Positions 62,284-64,000 of a stretch of DNA of 64,000 nt are shown here, one piece after another. The stretch comes from Dipteronia dyeriana (lineage: Eukaryota; Streptophyta; Magnoliopsida; Sapindales; Sapindaceae), in contig CM065296.1 in assembly GCA_032871835.1 (NCBI GenBank), positions 54,217,288 to 54,281,287 of the forward strand, in the 5' to 3' direction. The translations under genes were made by a program, and so were the position numbers. Numbering within the stretch: the stretch's first letter is position 1; every line of letters begins with the position of its first letter. Below the pieces are notes generated by a model, which had not been told where the DNA came from, searched no databases, and was given only the letters and a program-made list of their open reading frames with translations.

Positions 62284-64000
62284 GATTTGGATGACAACTA
62301 TGCTCTTACTTTTAGACCCTTATTGGGGGTGGTAGCCCGACCAAGGCAACAGGAGCGCTGCCTAGCTATTTACTGGTCTTGAGATCTGGATGACAACTAT
62401 GCTCTTACACTTAGACCCTTCTTGGGGGTGGTAGCCCGACCAAGGCATTAGGAGGGATATCTAGCTATTTCCTGGTCTTGAGATCTGGATGGCAACTATG
62501 CTCTTACACTCAGATCCTTCTTAGGGGTGGTAGCCAGACCAAGGCATCAGGTTCGCTACCTAGTTATTTCCTAGTCTTGAGATCTAGATGGCATTTATTC
62601 TCTTAGACTAAGAACCTTGTTAAGGGTGGTAGCCCGACCAAGGCATCATGTGCGCTACCTATCTATTTCCTAGTCTTAAGATCTGGGTGGCAACTATTCT
62701 CTTACAATAAGAACCTTCTTGGGGGTGGTAGCCCGACCAAGGCATCAGAAGCGCTATCTATCTATTTTATGGTCTTGAGATCTAGATGACAACTATGCTA
62801 TTACAGTCAGACCCTTCTTGGGGTGGTAGCCAGACCAAGGCATCATGAGGGCTATCTAGCTATTTCCTTGTCTTGAGATCTGGATGACAACTATGCTCTT
62901 ACAGTCAGACCCTACTTGGGGGTAGTAGCCCGACCAAGGAACCATGAGCACTACCTAGCTATTTCCTGGTCTTGAGATATGGATGGCAAGTATGCTCTTA
63001 AACTCAGTTCCTTCTTAGGGGTGGTAGCTTGACCAAGACATTAGAAATGCTACCTAGCTATTTCCTGGTATTGAGATCTGGATGACAGCAATGCTCTTAC
63101 ACTCGGTAGCCCGACCAAGGCATCATGATCGCTTCCTAGCTATTTCCTGGTCTTGAGATCTGGATGGAAACTATGGTCTTACACTCAAATCCTTCTTAGT
63201 TGTGGTAGCCCGACAAAGGCAACAGGAGCGTTATCTAGCTATTTCATGGTCTTGAGATCTAGATGACATTTATGCTTTTACACTCAGACCCTTCTGGGGG
63301 GTGGTAGCCCGACCAAGGCATCAGCAGCGCTATCTAGCTATTTCCTGGTCCTGAGATCTGGATGGCAACTATGCTCTTACACTCAGTTCCTTCTTAGGGG
63401 TGGTAGCCCGACCAAGGCATTAGGAGCGCTACCTAGCTATTTCCTGGTCTAGATATCTGGATGACAGCTATGCTCTTACACTCGGTAGCCCGACCAAGGC
63501 ATCAGGAGCGCTTCCTAGCTATTTCCTGTTCTTGAGATCTGGATGGCAACTATGCTCTTTCACTCAGACCCTTCTTAGGGTGGTAGCCCGACCAAGGCAA
63601 CAGGAGCGCTACCTAGCTATTTCCTGGTCTTGAGATATGGAAGACAACTATGCTCTTACACTTGGACCCTTCTTGGGAGTGGTAGCTCGACCAAGGCATC
63701 ATGAGAGCAATCTAGCTATTTCTTGGTCTTGAGATCTTTATGGCAACTATGCTCTTACACCTATATCCTTCTTGGGGGTGGTAGCCTGACCAAGGCATCA
63801 GGAGGGCTATCTAGCTATTTCCGTGACTTGAGATTTGGATGCCAACTATGCTCTTAGACTCATATCCTCCTTGGGGGTGGTAGCCCGACCAAGGCATCTG
63901 GAGGGATATCTAGCTATTTCCTGGTCTTGAGATCTGGATGACAACTATGCTCTTACAGTCAGACCCTTCTTGGAGGTGTTAGTCCGACCAAGGCATCAGG
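62284..64000 (+). repeat. 1,944-bp tandem duplication, copy 2, cut by the window end
   Basis: This stretch follows 60,340-62,056 to the last base of the window, so its right edge is unknown. Visible differences include TCTTAGACTAAG at about 62,602 against TCTTACACTAAG, GTAGCCAGACC at about 62,825 against GTAGCCCGACC, and CATCAGGAGGG at about 63,796 against CATCGGGAGGG. Confidence 0.9.

Larger units (their letters stand above)
14931..63490 (+). repeat. 82-bp short-monomer subfamily (about 47 dispersed copies)
   Basis: Each copy lacks the same 17 bp (AGACCCTTCTTGGGGGT in full-length units), giving the junction CACTC/GGTAGCC and an 82-bp unit (20,165 to 20,247, for example). Junctions read by eye lie near 14931, 17688, 18067, 18843, 19221, 20194, 20869, 21942, 22321, 22998, 24071, 25143, 26612, 27980, 28853, 29826, 30500, 31572, 33534, 34407, 36568, 37441, 38414, 38892, 39965, 42523, 42903, 43876, 44601, 46465, 48130, 49193, 50274, 51928, 53493, 53872, 56131, 56510, 56790, 57565, 57946, 59216, 59595, 61160, 61539, 63104 and 63483. 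None was seen before 14.9 kb. The next monomer is usually the CTTAGTTGTGGTAG type with CCCGACAAAGG. The span given is the range of the subfamily, not one element. Confidence 0.9.
1..64000 (+). repeat. 99-bp satellite DNA array filling the window
   Basis: The same unit recurs head to tail throughout. Successive AGATCT/AGATTT landmarks near the start lie at 41, 140 and 239 (counted from the G of GATCT), giving a 99-bp period, and the period was rechecked at many later points. Each unit holds a core TAGCCCGACCAAGGCATCAG, an AGCGCT palindrome, CTAGCTATTTCCTGG and a G-rich CTTGGGGGTGG. All units lie in one orientation; minus-strand open frames are only the antisense of the same unit. Both window ends fall inside the array. 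The consensus contains about 51 G/C of 99 bases by hand count. No stretch longer than a monomer fragment fails to match the unit. A long, uniform, gene-free tandem array is typical of eukaryotic centromeric or heterochromatic satellite. I do not recognise the family, so chromosome location and species remain open. Confidence 0.97.

Noticed and set aside
1..64000. CRISPR array, because of regularly spaced direct repeats
   Set aside because: The whole 99-bp unit repeats. There are no unique spacers between short conserved repeats, no leader and no cas genes.
1..64000. CENP-B box
   Set aside because: I looked for a TTCG...CGGGA-type 17-mer in the consensus and found none. The only frequent TTCG is in GGTTCGCTACC, which lacks the second half. 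A motif search of every monomer would settle it.
1..64000. Known alpha satellite, plant 180-bp class or telomeric repeat
   Set aside because: The 99-bp period and the landmarks match none that I recognise, and no TTAGGG or TTTAGGG arrays are present. TTAGGG appears only once per unit inside CTTCTTAGGGGTGG variants.
1..64000. Promoters, terminators, tRNA or rRNA genes, transposon ends
   Set aside because: No such element stands out from the repeat. Any AT-rich or hairpin-like match recurs in hundreds of monomers and cannot be called functional from sequence alone.

Overview
The window is one uninterrupted tandem satellite array. From base 1 to base 64,000 I see only head-to-tail, same-strand copies of a monomer of about 99 bp, roughly 650 of them. 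Landmarks in each copy, in order: AGATCTGGATGGCAACTATG, CTCTTACACTCAGA, CTTCTTGGGGGTGG, TAGCCCGACCAAGGCATCAG, AGCGCTA, CTAGCTATTTCCTGG, TCTTGAG. I found no convincing gene, RNA gene, transposon, CRISPR array, simple-sequence tract or inverted segment. The array runs off both ends of the window.

Such an array points to a eukaryotic chromosome, most plausibly centromeric, pericentromeric, subtelomeric or another heterochromatic block. I do not recognise the satellite family and cannot name the species. Frequent CpG-to-TpG/CpA changes at two monomer positions suggest a host that methylates CpG. The monomer consensus is about 50% GC by hand count.

Layout. (1) 1-8,110: an older, more diverged domain of 99-bp monomers, with a 2,177-bp-spaced pair of blocks. 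(2) 8,111-12,274: three successive, almost identical 1,388-bp higher-order repeats (14 monomers each), then a diverged partial fourth to about 12,860. (3) From about 12,860 the monomer types change. Monomers carrying CATTTATTCTC appear from about 13.73 kb, and a distinctive 82-bp short monomer (one fixed 17-bp deletion) appears from 14.9 kb; neither is seen to the left. (4) 14-26 kb: nested duplications with offsets of 973, 2,127-2,129 and 1,072 bp. (5) 28.1-41.1 kb: a duplication of about 8.59 kb, with a nested 2,736-3,034-bp duplication and a 297-bp three-monomer block present twice in one copy and three times in another. (6) 41.1-46 kb: a mosaic of segments resembling places 2 to 16 kb away. 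(7) 46.0-52.7 kb: a 17-11-11-17 monomer higher-order series (1,665, 1,071, 1,063 and 1,664 bp). (8) 52.7-60.3 kb: shuffled cassettes with a 3,184-bp-spaced duplication. (9) 60.34 kb to the end: a 1,944-bp tandem duplication cut by the window edge.

Because 99 is divisible by 3, any frame that lacks a stop in one monomer stays open into the next. This produces many open frames of 60-152 codons with 33-residue periodicity on both strands. I treat all of them as by-products: they stop wherever a monomer carries a stop variant and they shift frame at each 82-bp monomer. The biological interest is the evolutionary record of amplification, unequal exchange and deletion in the array.
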